A stretch of DNA of 64,000 nucleotides, taken from Glaciecola petra (GTDB lineage: Bacteria > Pseudomonadota > Gammaproteobacteria > Enterobacterales > Alteromonadaceae). The notes below the pieces were generated by a model. That model was not told the DNA's origin, made no database searches, and worked only from the letters and a program-made list of their open reading frames with translations. The position numbers were made by a program, and so were the translations under genes. Numbering within the stretch: position 1 is the stretch's first letter; each line of letters begins with the position of its first letter. Positions 1-8,206 of this stretch are shown here, piece by piece. The DNA lies in NCBI RefSeq assembly GCF_031846345.1, contig NZ_JAVRHX010000001.1:1054001-1118000 (forward strand). The letters are read 5' to 3'.

Positions 1-1052
1 GCGGCGAGGAGAGGGCTCGCTAACACTAGGTTTTTTTGGATAAGATAAGTATTAATATCGCCTAAAGACAATAAAATGGGTTTAGTTTTTGGCGTAAATG
101 GCAACATTGTTTTGTACTTGCAAAAACGATTAATATTTTCAGCCGCGTGCAAGCCCATGTCCATCGCGTTGCTAGCTTGTTTAGGTAAGGGGGATGAATA
201 GCTAGCAGAGTCACCAGCAACAAAAATAGAGTCAAATCCTTCCGCCTGTAAATAACGATTGACTGGCAAGCCATTGGCAACAATATTTGCATTTAGGTCT
301 AGCAGATAATCAGGCAATTTGGTACCTGCTGTCCAAATTGTGATATCAGATTGAACAGTACTATTATCATCAAAGCAAATGCTAGCGTTTTTAACTTCTT
401 TTATCGCTTTGTTGAAGTAAAAATGAACACCCAACTTGTTGCATTGTTCTATTATGTCATTGGCAAGTTTGCTGGGCAGTGATTGTAATATGCTAGATGA
501 TGACTCGACGATATTTAGCTTAATGTTTGTATTTTTTGGGTATTTTCGTAGCAGTTCGCCGAGCACTTCTACACCTGTAAAGCCACCCCCAATAATGTTG
601 ATAATGGTGCTTGTATTACTATTTATTGACGCCTGTATTTTATTATTTATGGCTAATGCATCGGAAGCTTGTCTGAAGCCAATGGCGTATTTGTCTGCTC
701 CTGTTATGCCATAACTCGTGCGGCTATGCCCTGAAGCGATCAGTAGTACGTCATAATCTAATGTCTGCCCATCATTTAAAGACACAGTTTTTAACTCATT
801 GTTAACCGATTTAACGGTTTGTTGAATGAAATGATGACCTAGTTTTGAGATGAGGGTAGTAAGTGGCAAGGACAAATAATCTTGTTTTTTAACATCTGAT
901 AGCATTTCATGGATATTTGGTGTCCACTGAAAATCCGCGCGAGCATCAATAACTGTTACAAGGTGGTGTTTGTCAATTTTGCTTGCGGCAGTCAGTCCAG
1001 CAAAATTGGCGCCAATAATAATTATGCGCGATTTGTAAGTGTGAGTGGTCAA
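1..1052 (-). CDS. NDH-2-like FAD/NAD(P) oxidoreductase, 3' end outside window
   Basis: Pyridine-nucleotide-disulfide oxidoreductase of the type II NADH dehydrogenase kind, probably moving electrons from NAD(P)H through FAD to a quinone or another acceptor. About 350 residues are visible and the frame is still open at base 1. An N-terminal dinucleotide fold has GANFAG (residues 14-19), a second has GGGFTG (155-160), and VAGDSAS near residue 278 matches the FAD-binding GD motif. The start is a TTG at 1052 preceded by TTAGGAA at good spacing; no in-frame ATG fits. It begins 10 bases after the stop of the upstream hydrolase, so the two are probably co-transcribed. The first fold is GxNxxG rather than the textbook GxGxxG. 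Family is clear; the electron acceptor is not. Confidence 0.8.
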   Translation of the reverse strand, partial: MTTHTYKSRIIIIGANFAGLTAASKIDKHHLVTVIDARADFQWTPNIHEMLSDVKKQDYLSLPLTTLISKLGHHFIQQTVKSVNNELKTVSLNDGQTLDYDVLLIASGHSRTSYGITGADKYAIGFRQASDALAINNKIQASINSNTSTIINIIGGGFTGVEVLGELLRKYPKNTNIKLNIVESSSSILQSLPSKLANDIIEQCNKLGVHFYFNKAIKEVKNASICFDDNSTVQSDITIWTAGTKLPDYLLDLNANIVANGLPVNRYLQAEGFDSIFVAGDSASYSSPLPKQASNAMDMGLHAAENINRFCKYKTMLPFTPKTKPILLSLGDINTYLIQKNLVLASPLLA

Positions 1053-1061
1053 AAATAATTC

Positions 1062-1847
1062 CTAATTTACACGGCTATTGTGAAGCGTCTCTGCTATTAA
1101 CTTCCAAACTTGTGGATTTACGCCTAAGCCTAAATGTGAGCTAACTACTTCAATATTATTGGCTTGTGGGTTGTAAGTATCGATCGAAGCCTGCCATCCA
1201 ACAACACCATCTGTTTTGCTATAAATAGATGTTACCGCTTGGTCGAACCCAATACAATTGCGTTGATGAACATCTATTTCAAAAGAGTCGATGTCAATCT
1301 TATTTAATGCAATGTATTGTTTTCCAATCGATGTAAATTTGGGCCCGCCTTTTATAGGTGTGCCAAGTGTAATGATTTCTCTAACAGATTTGGGGTATAG
1401 CCGAGCGGCCTCACGGGTAAGTACACCACCTAAACTCCAACCAATAAGGGTGACAGATTGACCGTTCAGTTCTTCAGCGATTTCTTCGCATCTTCTGCCT
1501 ACTCTAAGCATATCGCTATTTACTTGGCCTTTATTTCTCCCTAGTTGAGAATAGTATACCTGATACCCCAAATAATGCAGATATGTACCTAAGGGTTTCA
1601 TCGACGTATCGCTAGCTTGATAGCCTGGGACTAATAGGATGGGGCGACCGTCACCTTTTGGTGCTTTTGATAGAGTATGCGCATGCAAGCCAATAGCGGC
1701 GAACTCAAAAGGCGCTCTAACTTCAAGTAATATACTTAACAAGCTTGGTTTCTTGCATTGTGGTGGAGGTGAATGTTGTATTGTCACAAAACTTTTACCA
1801 TTATCTTTATTCTCTACTAATATGGAGAACGTTTCTCGTGAAACCAT
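1062..1847 (-). CDS. Lipase-like alpha/beta hydrolase
   Basis: Serine hydrolase of 261 residues with alpha/beta-hydrolase features. The nucleophile elbow is GWSLGG (Ser138), the likely acid is Asp213 in SKTDGVV and the likely base His238 in SSHLGLG. The VPGYQAS segment near residue 73 supplies the oxyanion region and LGTPIKGG follows strand 6, as in PGAP1/triacylglycerol-lipase-like proteins. No signal peptide is seen, so it is probably cytoplasmic. It lies upstream of and almost touches the NDH-2-like gene. The ATG at 1847 lacks a good ribosome binding site, and its first codons overlap a near-palindromic GTTTCTCGTGAAAC. Substrate unknown. Confidence 0.8.
   Translation of the reverse strand: MVSRETFSILVENKDNGKSFVTIQHSPPPQCKKPSLLSILLEVRAPFEFAAIGLHAHTLSKAPKGDGRPILLVPGYQASDTSMKPLGTYLHYLGYQVYYSQLGRNKGQVNSDMLRVGRRCEEIAEELNGQSVTLIGWSLGGVLTREAARLYPKSVREIITLGTPIKGGPKFTSIGKQYIALNKIDIDSFEIDVHQRNCIGFDQAVTSIYSKTDGVVGWQASIDTYNPQANNIEVVSSHLGLGVNPQVWKLIAETLHNSRVN
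1831..1844. promoter_or_regulatory. parS-like 14-bp palindrome
   Basis: GTTTCTCGTGAAAC differs at one position from the core of the widely conserved ParB-binding site parS (GTTTCACGTGAAAC). It lies inside the first codons of the hydrolase gene, where it reads as Val-Ser-Arg-Glu-Thr. No origin-proximal genes (dnaA, mnmG, parAB) are in the window, so chance is a real alternative. Confidence 0.25.
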
Positions 1848-1993
1848 CGAATCTGATTAGCACTATACTAGTTCATACTTCACAACAACTAACTAGATCA
1901 TAGTGACTTTGATGTAATTTGTGTGCTTGCGCTAATCTCTTTGGCTTATTATATCGTATACCAAGGTTTATCAATATGCTTTAGGGGGACACA

Positions 1994-2455
1994 TTGGCTT
2001 TAAAAGTATCCATCGATTTGTCACGAAAATTTATTGTAAGCGCAGATTCAGACCATGTTTTTGCTTTGTTGTCAGATGTTGAAGCATCTGCCGCACACTT
2101 CCCGAAAGTTCATGCAATCACAAAGATTGGTGATAATAGATTTAAATGGGAAATGGAAAAAGTAAATTTAGGCACTCACTCGGCGCAAACTGCATATGCT
2201 TGTGAGTACATAGCTAATAGCACGGATAAAACGGTTGAATGGTTCCCAATCAAAGGGGAAGGCAATAGCGAGGTGTCGGGGAAATGGACAATTAAGGAAC
2301 TAAGTGCAGGAACTGAGTTGTCTTTTGTTACAAAAGCAGTGCTAACATTGCCCTTACCGGGCCTGCTTAAACTAGCAATAAGTCCAATGGTAAAAATGGA
2401 GTTTGCAGGGATGGTAGATACCTACATTACCAATATTAAAACAGTATTGGTGTAA
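1994..2455 (+). CDS. SRPBCC (START-like) family protein
   Basis: A 153-residue protein with the pattern of the SRPBCC/polyketide-cyclase-like fold: an N-terminal strand (KFIVSADSDHVFALLSDVE), a central set of strands with conserved W residues, and a long hydrophobic C-terminal helix. Members bind hydrophobic ligands or lipids in a deep pocket. The start is TTG at 1994, directly supported by TAGGGGGA seven bases upstream. It is 73 bases ahead of the saccharopine-dehydrogenase-like gene on the same strand and probably shares its transcript, which suggests a lipid-related job for both. Ligand unknown. Confidence 0.7.
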   Translation: MALKVSIDLSRKFIVSADSDHVFALLSDVEASAAHFPKVHAITKIGDNRFKWEMEKVNLGTHSAQTAYACEYIANSTDKTVEWFPIKGEGNSEVSGKWTIKELSAGTELSFVTKAVLTLPLPGLLKLAISPMVKMEFAGMVDTYITNIKTVLV

Positions 2456-2528
2456 TAAATATAAACTTGGTGCTTTTAGGCAGCAATTGTAAGTAGTTCT
2501 ATTACATAACGATAATAAGGATAGAAAA

Positions 2529-3758
2529 ATGCAACGGTATGATATTATTTTGTTCGGCGCCACCAGTTTTGTAGGCGAAATATTAACGCGCTACATGCAA
2601 GAGAATTATCCCGTTGGCGGCAGAATAAAATGGGCGATAGCAGGAAGGTCTGAGGGCAAACTTAGCAAATTAAAAGCGTCATTAGGTGATGCCGCCGCAA
2701 ACTTAGATATTATTGTTGCAAACACTGATGACGATGAAAGTATTGAAGCGCTTGTGACCTCAACAAAAGTCGTTATATCCACCGTTGGTCCTTATGCGCT
2801 GTATGGTGAGGTTGTTGTAAAAGCCTGTGTCGCTCATGGCACTGATTACTGTGATTTAACAGGAGAGCCACAATGGATTAAAGAGATGGTTACTCGTTAC
2901 GAGGATATTGCCAAAATCTCTGGGGCTCGTATTGTGCATAGTTGCGGCTTTGATTCTATTCCATCGGATCTTGGCGTTTTCTTTTTGCAAGAAAACGCAA
3001 AACTGCAGTTTGATGAGTATTGCTCAAGCATAAAAATGCGGGTGAAAAGTATGAAAGGCGCTGCGTCGGGTGGCACTGTTGCGAGCATGATGAACATGAT
3101 CAAAGAGGCTAGCAGTGATAGGGAACTAAGAAAGTTACTGTCTGACCCATACGCTTTGTGTCCATCAGACCATCCTTTCACTGTGAAACAAACTAATTTA
3201 ATGACACCTGCCTACGATAAAGATATGCAGACATGGATTGCACCATTTGTTATGGCTGCAATTAATATTAGAATTATTCATCGAAGTAATTCGTTATTAG
3301 GTAACCAATACGGTAACGATTTCCTATACGACGAAGCAATGATGACTGGAAAGAGTATATTAGGAGGGATGGGAGCCGCTGCATTTTCTGCAGGAATGGG
3401 TGGCTTTATGCTGGCGGCGGTGATTCCACCGAGCCGCTGGTTAATGGAAAAAACAGTCCTGCCTAAACCAGGTGAAGGACCGAGCCAAAAACAGCAATTA
3501 GAAGGGCGATACGACCTTAGGTTTGTCGGTAAAACAAAAAATGGGCAAGAACTTCGGTGTAAAGTTACCGGAGACCGCGATCCTGGTTACGGTTCTACTG
3601 CTAAAATGTTAGGAGAATCTGCTATGTGTCTGCTTGAGGATATTTCAAAAGAAGACAAAGCAGGTGGTTTTTGGACCCCAGCGAGTGTATTTGGCATGCA
3701 TATTGTGCAGCGTCTCGAAAAATACGCGGGTTTGAGCTTTACATTGCAGCAAGAATAG
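2529..3758 (+). CDS. Saccharopine dehydrogenase-like / trans-acting enoyl reductase-like protein
   Basis: A 409-residue oxidoreductase with an N-terminal Rossmann fold (FGATSFVGE, residues 9-17), then VVISTVGPYALYGE and VHSCGFDSIPSDLG. These blocks are typical of the SCCPDH family, which includes mycobacterial trans-acting enoyl reductases. A hydrophobic, glycine-rich stretch at about residues 277-300 could touch the membrane. True lysine-pathway saccharopine dehydrogenases differ, so a role on lipid or acyl substrates is more likely; this is an inference. The ATG at 2529 has AAGGATAG upstream. It is followed by the convergent transglutaminase gene after 28 bases. Confidence 0.8.
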   Translation: MQRYDIILFGATSFVGEILTRYMQENYPVGGRIKWAIAGRSEGKLSKLKASLGDAAANLDIIVANTDDDESIEALVTSTKVVISTVGPYALYGEVVVKACVAHGTDYCDLTGEPQWIKEMVTRYEDIAKISGARIVHSCGFDSIPSDLGVFFLQENAKLQFDEYCSSIKMRVKSMKGAASGGTVASMMNMIKEASSDRELRKLLSDPYALCPSDHPFTVKQTNLMTPAYDKDMQTWIAPFVMAAINIRIIHRSNSLLGNQYGNDFLYDEAMMTGKSILGGMGAAAFSAGMGGFMLAAVIPPSRWLMEKTVLPKPGEGPSQKQQLEGRYDLRFVGKTKNGQELRCKVTGDRDPGYGSTAKMLGESAMCLLEDISKEDKAGGFWTPASVFGMHIVQRLEKYAGLSFTLQQE

Positions 3759-3786
3759 TGATTATAAAAGGTGTGCGATTTTGTTT

Positions 3787-5901
3787 TTAGGTCTTTCTGG
3801 AGTGTCTTTTTTGTGATCTAATTGCAAGCTGCACCGCTTTCGCTGCCTTTATTAACTCACCTTCGATTACATTTACCATATCATTAGCAACAGATTTTTC
3901 ATGCGTGTTATGTTTATTATTTGCCGTATTGTTGGGTTTATGAACGTCAGGTGTGTCATAGTTTCTTTGATAAGTAGCGCGATAGTACAATTCGGTAAAG
4001 TGCTCCAATGGCCCAAATACCGCCTCTTGTATACTGGGCTTAATACGATCAACAAAACTAGCCAGTGTTTCATGAGCTTGCTTTTCGTAACCGAGTTTAC
4101 TAAGTGACTTAAAAACTAGTGATAACGGTGTTTTAGTAGGCAGTGTAAACCAAGACCGATAGGGTAAAAATAACACTGCTAAAAACAGTCCAATTAAAGC
4201 GATAGTCAGTAATAGGAATTGAGTTAGGCTTTGTTTACTAAGTTCGCCAAAAATAGAAGTAATGATATTCGATTGGGCATCTTGATTAAAGCCAAGTACA
4301 AACTGGTTCCAATTGTGGTCAAGAATTGACAATTTTTCATCAAGTACCGATAGCCCTGCAAAATCAAAAAAGCTTTTTATATCACGAGCGAACACTTCAC
4401 TTTCTTGATTGTTTAACGCAGACAGTAGACCTAATAATGTTCGGTTAGGGGCAACTAATGAGGTTGGATCAAAACGAACCCAGCCTAATTTATCGTCATA
4501 TGCTTCAACCCATGCATGAGCATCATATTGTCTAACAGTTAATATATTTTCACCTTGTATTTCACCGCCCTGATAGCCCGTAACCATTCTGGCGGGTACA
4601 CCTGCAATTCTTAGCATATAGGTCATTGCTGAAGCATAGTGAGAACAAAATCCTTTTTGATATTCAAACATAAAAGTATCAACTGGATTTATACTCATCA
4701 AAGGGGGTTTTAATGTATATGTAAAGGCTTGCGTTAAAAATAGCTGATTAATAGCATCCACTTTGTCGGTGAACGTCATTTCTTCGCTAATGGTTTCAGC
4801 CACCCACTCTTGAGTGCGCGGGTTAGAGTCGGTTGGCACTTGTAAATATCTGGAAAAGTCCACTTCATCTTTAAATACGTCTAAACGGGCATTGGTATAA
4901 GATGAAATAATGTATAAATTTGATTTTGTAGATACTTCATTTTGATACAGTTGATATTGCTGATTCATAAAAATCGCAGCATCGCCCATGTTTTCTTCAA
5001 GCAAAGGAATATCAAGAGAGTAAAGCCATCTAGTATTTGCTGGTTCGGCTATTATTAAGTAGCGAAACTGGCTGGTTTCTTGTGTATCTTCAAATTCAAA
5101 AGAGAACTTGTTTACACTGTCATAAGGCGTAGGTTCTCTTGCTACTGACCATGTTGATCCATCAAAGTAATCTAAAACGATAGATCTGAAATATCGGTCT
5201 TGAGAATTTGGCACATTATTGTTTTCAAATTCGGCCCTAAAAACGAGGTCATCTGATTGCGCAAGGCTAGCAATATCGCCTGGCGTAACTTGTTCTGATA
5301 AGCCAGTTTCTGTACTTTTTTCTATTTGAGTTTGCCAAAATGGTGGGAACCTTGGTACGACGATAAAAAGAACAAGCATAATGGGGCTTGCTTGAAAAAT
5401 CATTTTGAGGCTTTGCTTAATGCTTTTGCCAATACTTAATACACCTCGGTTTAAAAAAAATGCGGTGAGAAAAAGCATGATCAAACACACAAAATAGTAA
5501 AGCACTAAATAAACGCTTTGGTTGTAAACAAAACCACATGCAATAAGGAAAAATAGCACAATTAGTATTAGGTGATAGTCAGCTTTGGTATGTAAATTGA
5601 TGATCTTTAGGCAACACGCAACAACCAATAGGTTGACCATAGTAGCCATTAAACCAAAACTACCAGACATGTAAATTAACAGCAGCATGCAAAATATTGC
5701 TAACAAGTTAAGCGTAAGGTTTTTAATCGGCTCTAGTCGCTTTTTAATGCGTGCGATGGCGATAATAATAGAGCAAAGACTTAATATCCAAACCCATGTC
5801 ATCATTGGTTCATGCAGCGTTATTAATAAAAGGAAAAATACAGCGATTAAGCTGCCGTATACAGGTAAGCTATTTAAGTTCTTATCGACATAAGCTTTCA
5901 T
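3787..5901 (-). CDS. Membrane transglutaminase-like protein, TgpA type
   Basis: A 704-residue inner-membrane protein: about six hydrophobic helices in residues 15-200, a large periplasmic region with a transglutaminase-like cysteine-protease domain, another helix near residue 570, and a cytoplasmic tail. The catalytic triad is visible: Cys419 (KGFCSHYA), His462 (YDAHAWVEAY), Asp478 (RFDPTS). Pseudomonas TgpA is the best studied relative; the physiological substrate is unsettled. It is the last gene of a MoxR-DUF58-TgpA operon, a widely conserved arrangement. Its ATG overlaps the stop of the DUF58 gene by four bases, implying translational coupling. Confidence 0.9.
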   Translation of the reverse strand: MKAYVDKNLNSLPVYGSLIAVFFLLLITLHEPMMTWVWILSLCSIIIAIARIKKRLEPIKNLTLNLLAIFCMLLLIYMSGSFGLMATMVNLLVVACCLKIINLHTKADYHLILIVLFFLIACGFVYNQSVYLVLYYFVCLIMLFLTAFFLNRGVLSIGKSIKQSLKMIFQASPIMLVLFIVVPRFPPFWQTQIEKSTETGLSEQVTPGDIASLAQSDDLVFRAEFENNNVPNSQDRYFRSIVLDYFDGSTWSVAREPTPYDSVNKFSFEFEDTQETSQFRYLIIAEPANTRWLYSLDIPLLEENMGDAAIFMNQQYQLYQNEVSTKSNLYIISSYTNARLDVFKDEVDFSRYLQVPTDSNPRTQEWVAETISEEMTFTDKVDAINQLFLTQAFTYTLKPPLMSINPVDTFMFEYQKGFCSHYASAMTYMLRIAGVPARMVTGYQGGEIQGENILTVRQYDAHAWVEAYDDKLGWVRFDPTSLVAPNRTLLGLLSALNNQESEVFARDIKSFFDFAGLSVLDEKLSILDHNWNQFVLGFNQDAQSNIITSIFGELSKQSLTQFLLLTIALIGLFLAVLFLPYRSWFTLPTKTPLSLVFKSLSKLGYEKQAHETLASFVDRIKPSIQEAVFGPLEHFTELYYRATYQRNYDTPDVHKPNNTANNKHNTHEKSVANDMVNVIEGELIKAAKAVQLAIRSQKRHSRKT

Positions 5902-6926
5902 GCTTTTGCCTTATGCTTGGAGGCGTTGGCGCTATCAGGTTTAGTCGGCGAAGATGAATAAAGGGCCAATTGAGACAAACATTCTTCAATGTGTTTTGGA
6001 CCGGTTTGAGGTAATAACTTAGTCGTTCCCAAATCTAAACCAAATTTCACATGATCTTTTTCTAATTGCTGAATTTGATAACATAAGCACTGCAATGCGC
6101 GTTCTAGACCTAAGTGTTGTATGTCCTGCAATCGTAACCAACCTGATACTCCTTGATTTTCACTAAAATCCTTAGTTAACAATCCTTGGCCCTTTGCAAG
6201 GTGCTTCCAACTGATGTGATGAATGGGATCGGTGGCTTGGTATTCGCGTATACCTTGCAGATTATCTGATATAGCAAGTTGAGAATCACTTGATAATCCC
6301 AAATCGCTTTCTTCACTTTCTAGCACCAAATTCATAGGTGCCTTAAATATTTTCGGATAAACCAAAAAATCTATATCTGGGCTTAAATGACTCCAGCACT
6401 TAAACAAACCAAATCCATAAATACAGCTCAGGCTGACGCGAGGACTATGGTATTGACCCCGAGTATAGGAAGGTAAAGGAACCCGTATTGTTTTTTTTGC
6501 TTGCTGTTGTAAGCTAATAACCCCTTTGTTTTCGATTTGAAAACTTAGACATCCGCCTTGATAATCTTCGGTCGAATTGATTTGAATGGGTTGATATAGC
6601 TGCCTATTTTCGAAATCAGCTTGTATAGGTAAAAACTCAATTTTGTGTTGAATAAAGTAAAAATAACTATGAAATACCGACAGTAAAATAACAGCAATAA
6701 GAAAGTAGCAAAGTAAGAGAATGACATTATTCTGAAAATTAGTACCCAATACAAACAAACAAACTGCTATACCAATGCACGACCAACCAAAACTTGTCGG
6801 TAAGATAAAGGTATTGTTTATATTTAACTGAACCGAATTGTTGCTTGGGATCCGTTTATTCAGCCAGATACTGTGAAGGTCTTTCAACCAAGCTTTAAAA
6901 CGATGCCAAGTATTTATTATACCCAT
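5898..6926 (-). CDS. DUF58 domain protein
   Basis: A 342-residue protein with two transmembrane helices (about residues 45-90) followed by a soluble region carrying the DUF58 signature around GIREYQATDPIHHISW. DUF58 proteins have a von Willebrand A-like fold and occur with MoxR ATPases and TgpA-like transglutaminases, as here. The role is probably in assembly or activation of an envelope complex; substrate unknown. It lies 5 bases after the MoxR gene and overlaps the transglutaminase gene by four bases, so the three form one operon. Confidence 0.88.
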   Translation of the reverse strand: MGIINTWHRFKAWLKDLHSIWLNKRIPSNNSVQLNINNTFILPTSFGWSCIGIAVCLFVLGTNFQNNVILLLCYFLIAVILLSVFHSYFYFIQHKIEFLPIQADFENRQLYQPIQINSTEDYQGGCLSFQIENKGVISLQQQAKKTIRVPLPSYTRGQYHSPRVSLSCIYGFGLFKCWSHLSPDIDFLVYPKIFKAPMNLVLESEESDLGLSSDSQLAISDNLQGIREYQATDPIHHISWKHLAKGQGLLTKDFSENQGVSGWLRLQDIQHLGLERALQCLCYQIQQLEKDHVKFGLDLGTTKLLPQTGPKHIEECLSQLALYSSSPTKPDSANASKHKAKA

Positions 6927-6931
6927 GTGGC

Positions 6932-7840
6932 TTATGCAGCCATTGGATCGACTTGTTGCAAAAGATGGTCGCTAAAGGTTGTCGCTGTAGGAGAATTCAT
7001 TTGGCCTCTTAAACGATGTTCAAAAACAGCCTGCAAAACATGTTGTACATCTTCTGGAGTAACAAAATCTCTTCTACGAACAAACGCAGCTGCTTGAGCT
7101 GTTCTGTACAGTGCTTTAGAGCCTCGTGGAGAAATTGCATTGGGGAAATCACCCGACTCTCTGCTAACCTTCACTAAATTCAAGATATAATTCAATACAT
7201 CTTCACTAACACTAACGTTACCCACTTTTTCTTGCAACAGGGTCAATTGTTCTAGGCTTATGATCGTCGCTAACTTGGGTTTGTCGTCATGTTCACTCAG
7301 CATTGCTTTTTCAGAATCAAAGTCCGGGTAACCAATTGATAGTTGCATATTAAAACGATCTAACTGCGACTCTGGTAGAGGATGCGTCCCTGATTGATGA
7401 AGTGGGTTTTGACTTGCTATTACAAAAAACGGCGACGGTAAAGGTCTTGTTACGCCATCTATTGTGACTTGCCTTTCTGCCATCGCTTCCAACAATGCAC
7501 TTTGGGTTTTAGGGCTTGCACGGTTAATTTCGTCGGCCAGCAATAGTTGGTTAAATATGGGGCCTTTGTGAAAACTAAAACTTTGACTGGTATTTTCAAA
7601 TATATTGACGCCCAAAATATCAGCTGGTAATAAATCTGAAGTAAATTGTAATCGTGCAAAGTCGAGTCCAAATACGCTTGCTAGCGCTTCTGACAAGGTC
7701 GTTTTCCCCATACCGGGAAGGTCTTCAAGTAACAAATGTCCTTTGGCCAACAAGCAAACCAGCGCTAGCTCAATAGTGTCTTCTTTGCCTTTAATCGCTC
7801 GGCTAATTTGTTCAATACATTTTGCGATGTCGGAGCGCAT
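6932..7840 (-). CDS. MoxR family AAA+ ATPase
   Basis: A 302-residue AAA+ ATPase of the MoxR branch. Walker A is GMGKTT (residues 43-48), Walker B LLLADE (99-104), then the MoxR-typical NRASPKTQSALLEAM and a sensor 1 segment VIASQNP. MoxR proteins act as chaperones for metal insertion or complex activation, usually with VWA-type partners; the DUF58 protein encoded next is the likely partner. First gene of the operon, transcribed away from pgm. The ATG at 7840 has AGGAAAG upstream. Confidence 0.92.
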   Translation of the reverse strand: MRSDIAKCIEQISRAIKGKEDTIELALVCLLAKGHLLLEDLPGMGKTTLSEALASVFGLDFARLQFTSDLLPADILGVNIFENTSQSFSFHKGPIFNQLLLADEINRASPKTQSALLEAMAERQVTIDGVTRPLPSPFFVIASQNPLHQSGTHPLPESQLDRFNMQLSIGYPDFDSEKAMLSEHDDKPKLATIISLEQLTLLQEKVGNVSVSEDVLNYILNLVKVSRESGDFPNAISPRGSKALYRTAQAAAFVRRRDFVTPEDVQHVLQAVFEHRLRGQMNSPTATTFSDHLLQQVDPMAA

Positions 7841-8073
7841 GCAATGGCTTTCCTATAATTATTGACACTTCTAATTAACACAAGTGTGCATATCCACATG
7901 GTTTGGTCTTTTGTCGACTTTGCTTATTGACAGCTTAATCAAAATCTTGAATTAACTTAACTGACCGATATTCTAGCCAATTTTGTATCCATTTAACTTA
8001 TTATTTAGCATACCTTAGTATAGCTAAAAGAAGCATATATTTTAGTGCATTTTGTTTTAAAGCGCAGCGCGTT

Positions 8074-8093
8074 AATGTGTCACAATTCACAAA
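8074..8093 (+). promoter_or_regulatory. Candidate CRP (cAMP receptor protein) site upstream of pgm
   Basis: AATGTGTCACAATTCACAAA fits the CRP consensus TGTGA-N6-TCACA with one mismatch in the ten core positions (TGTGT-CACAAT-TCACA). Its centre is about 72 bases before the transcription start predicted from the neighbouring promoter, close to a classical class I position (-71.5). Confidence 0.5.
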
Positions 8094-8119
8094 TGGTATA
8101 TCATTGTGAATATTAATAA

Positions 8120-8149
8120 TTAACAGGTCTTAATTTTTAGTGGCATAAT
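8120..8149 (+). promoter_or_regulatory. Candidate sigma-70 promoter of pgm
   Basis: TTAACA (8120-8125) and CATAAT (8144-8149) are separated by 18 bases, each one mismatch from consensus. The start of transcription would be near 8156, about 50 bases before the pgm ATG. Confidence 0.5.
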
Positions 8150-8206
8150 GAATACACACCAAGTTTTCGCATAATAATTTCAATTATCATACTAGGAATC
8201 ATTGAT

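Larger units (their letters stand above)
7841..8206. other. Divergent intergenic region between moxR-type gene and pgm
   Basis: A gap of 366 bases, very AT-rich, with no convincing small gene. The pgm-proximal half holds a CRP-like site and a sigma-70-like promoter, listed separately. A second imperfect inverted repeat, ATTCACAAATG (8085-8095) against CATTGTGAAT (8102-8111), overlaps the CRP-like site. The moxR promoter must also be here, but I could not pick one with confidence. Confidence 0.6.

Noticed and set aside
436..714. 92-codon plus-strand frame at the left edge
   Set aside because: It lies opposite the NDH-2-like gene, whose motifs and full frame are well supported.
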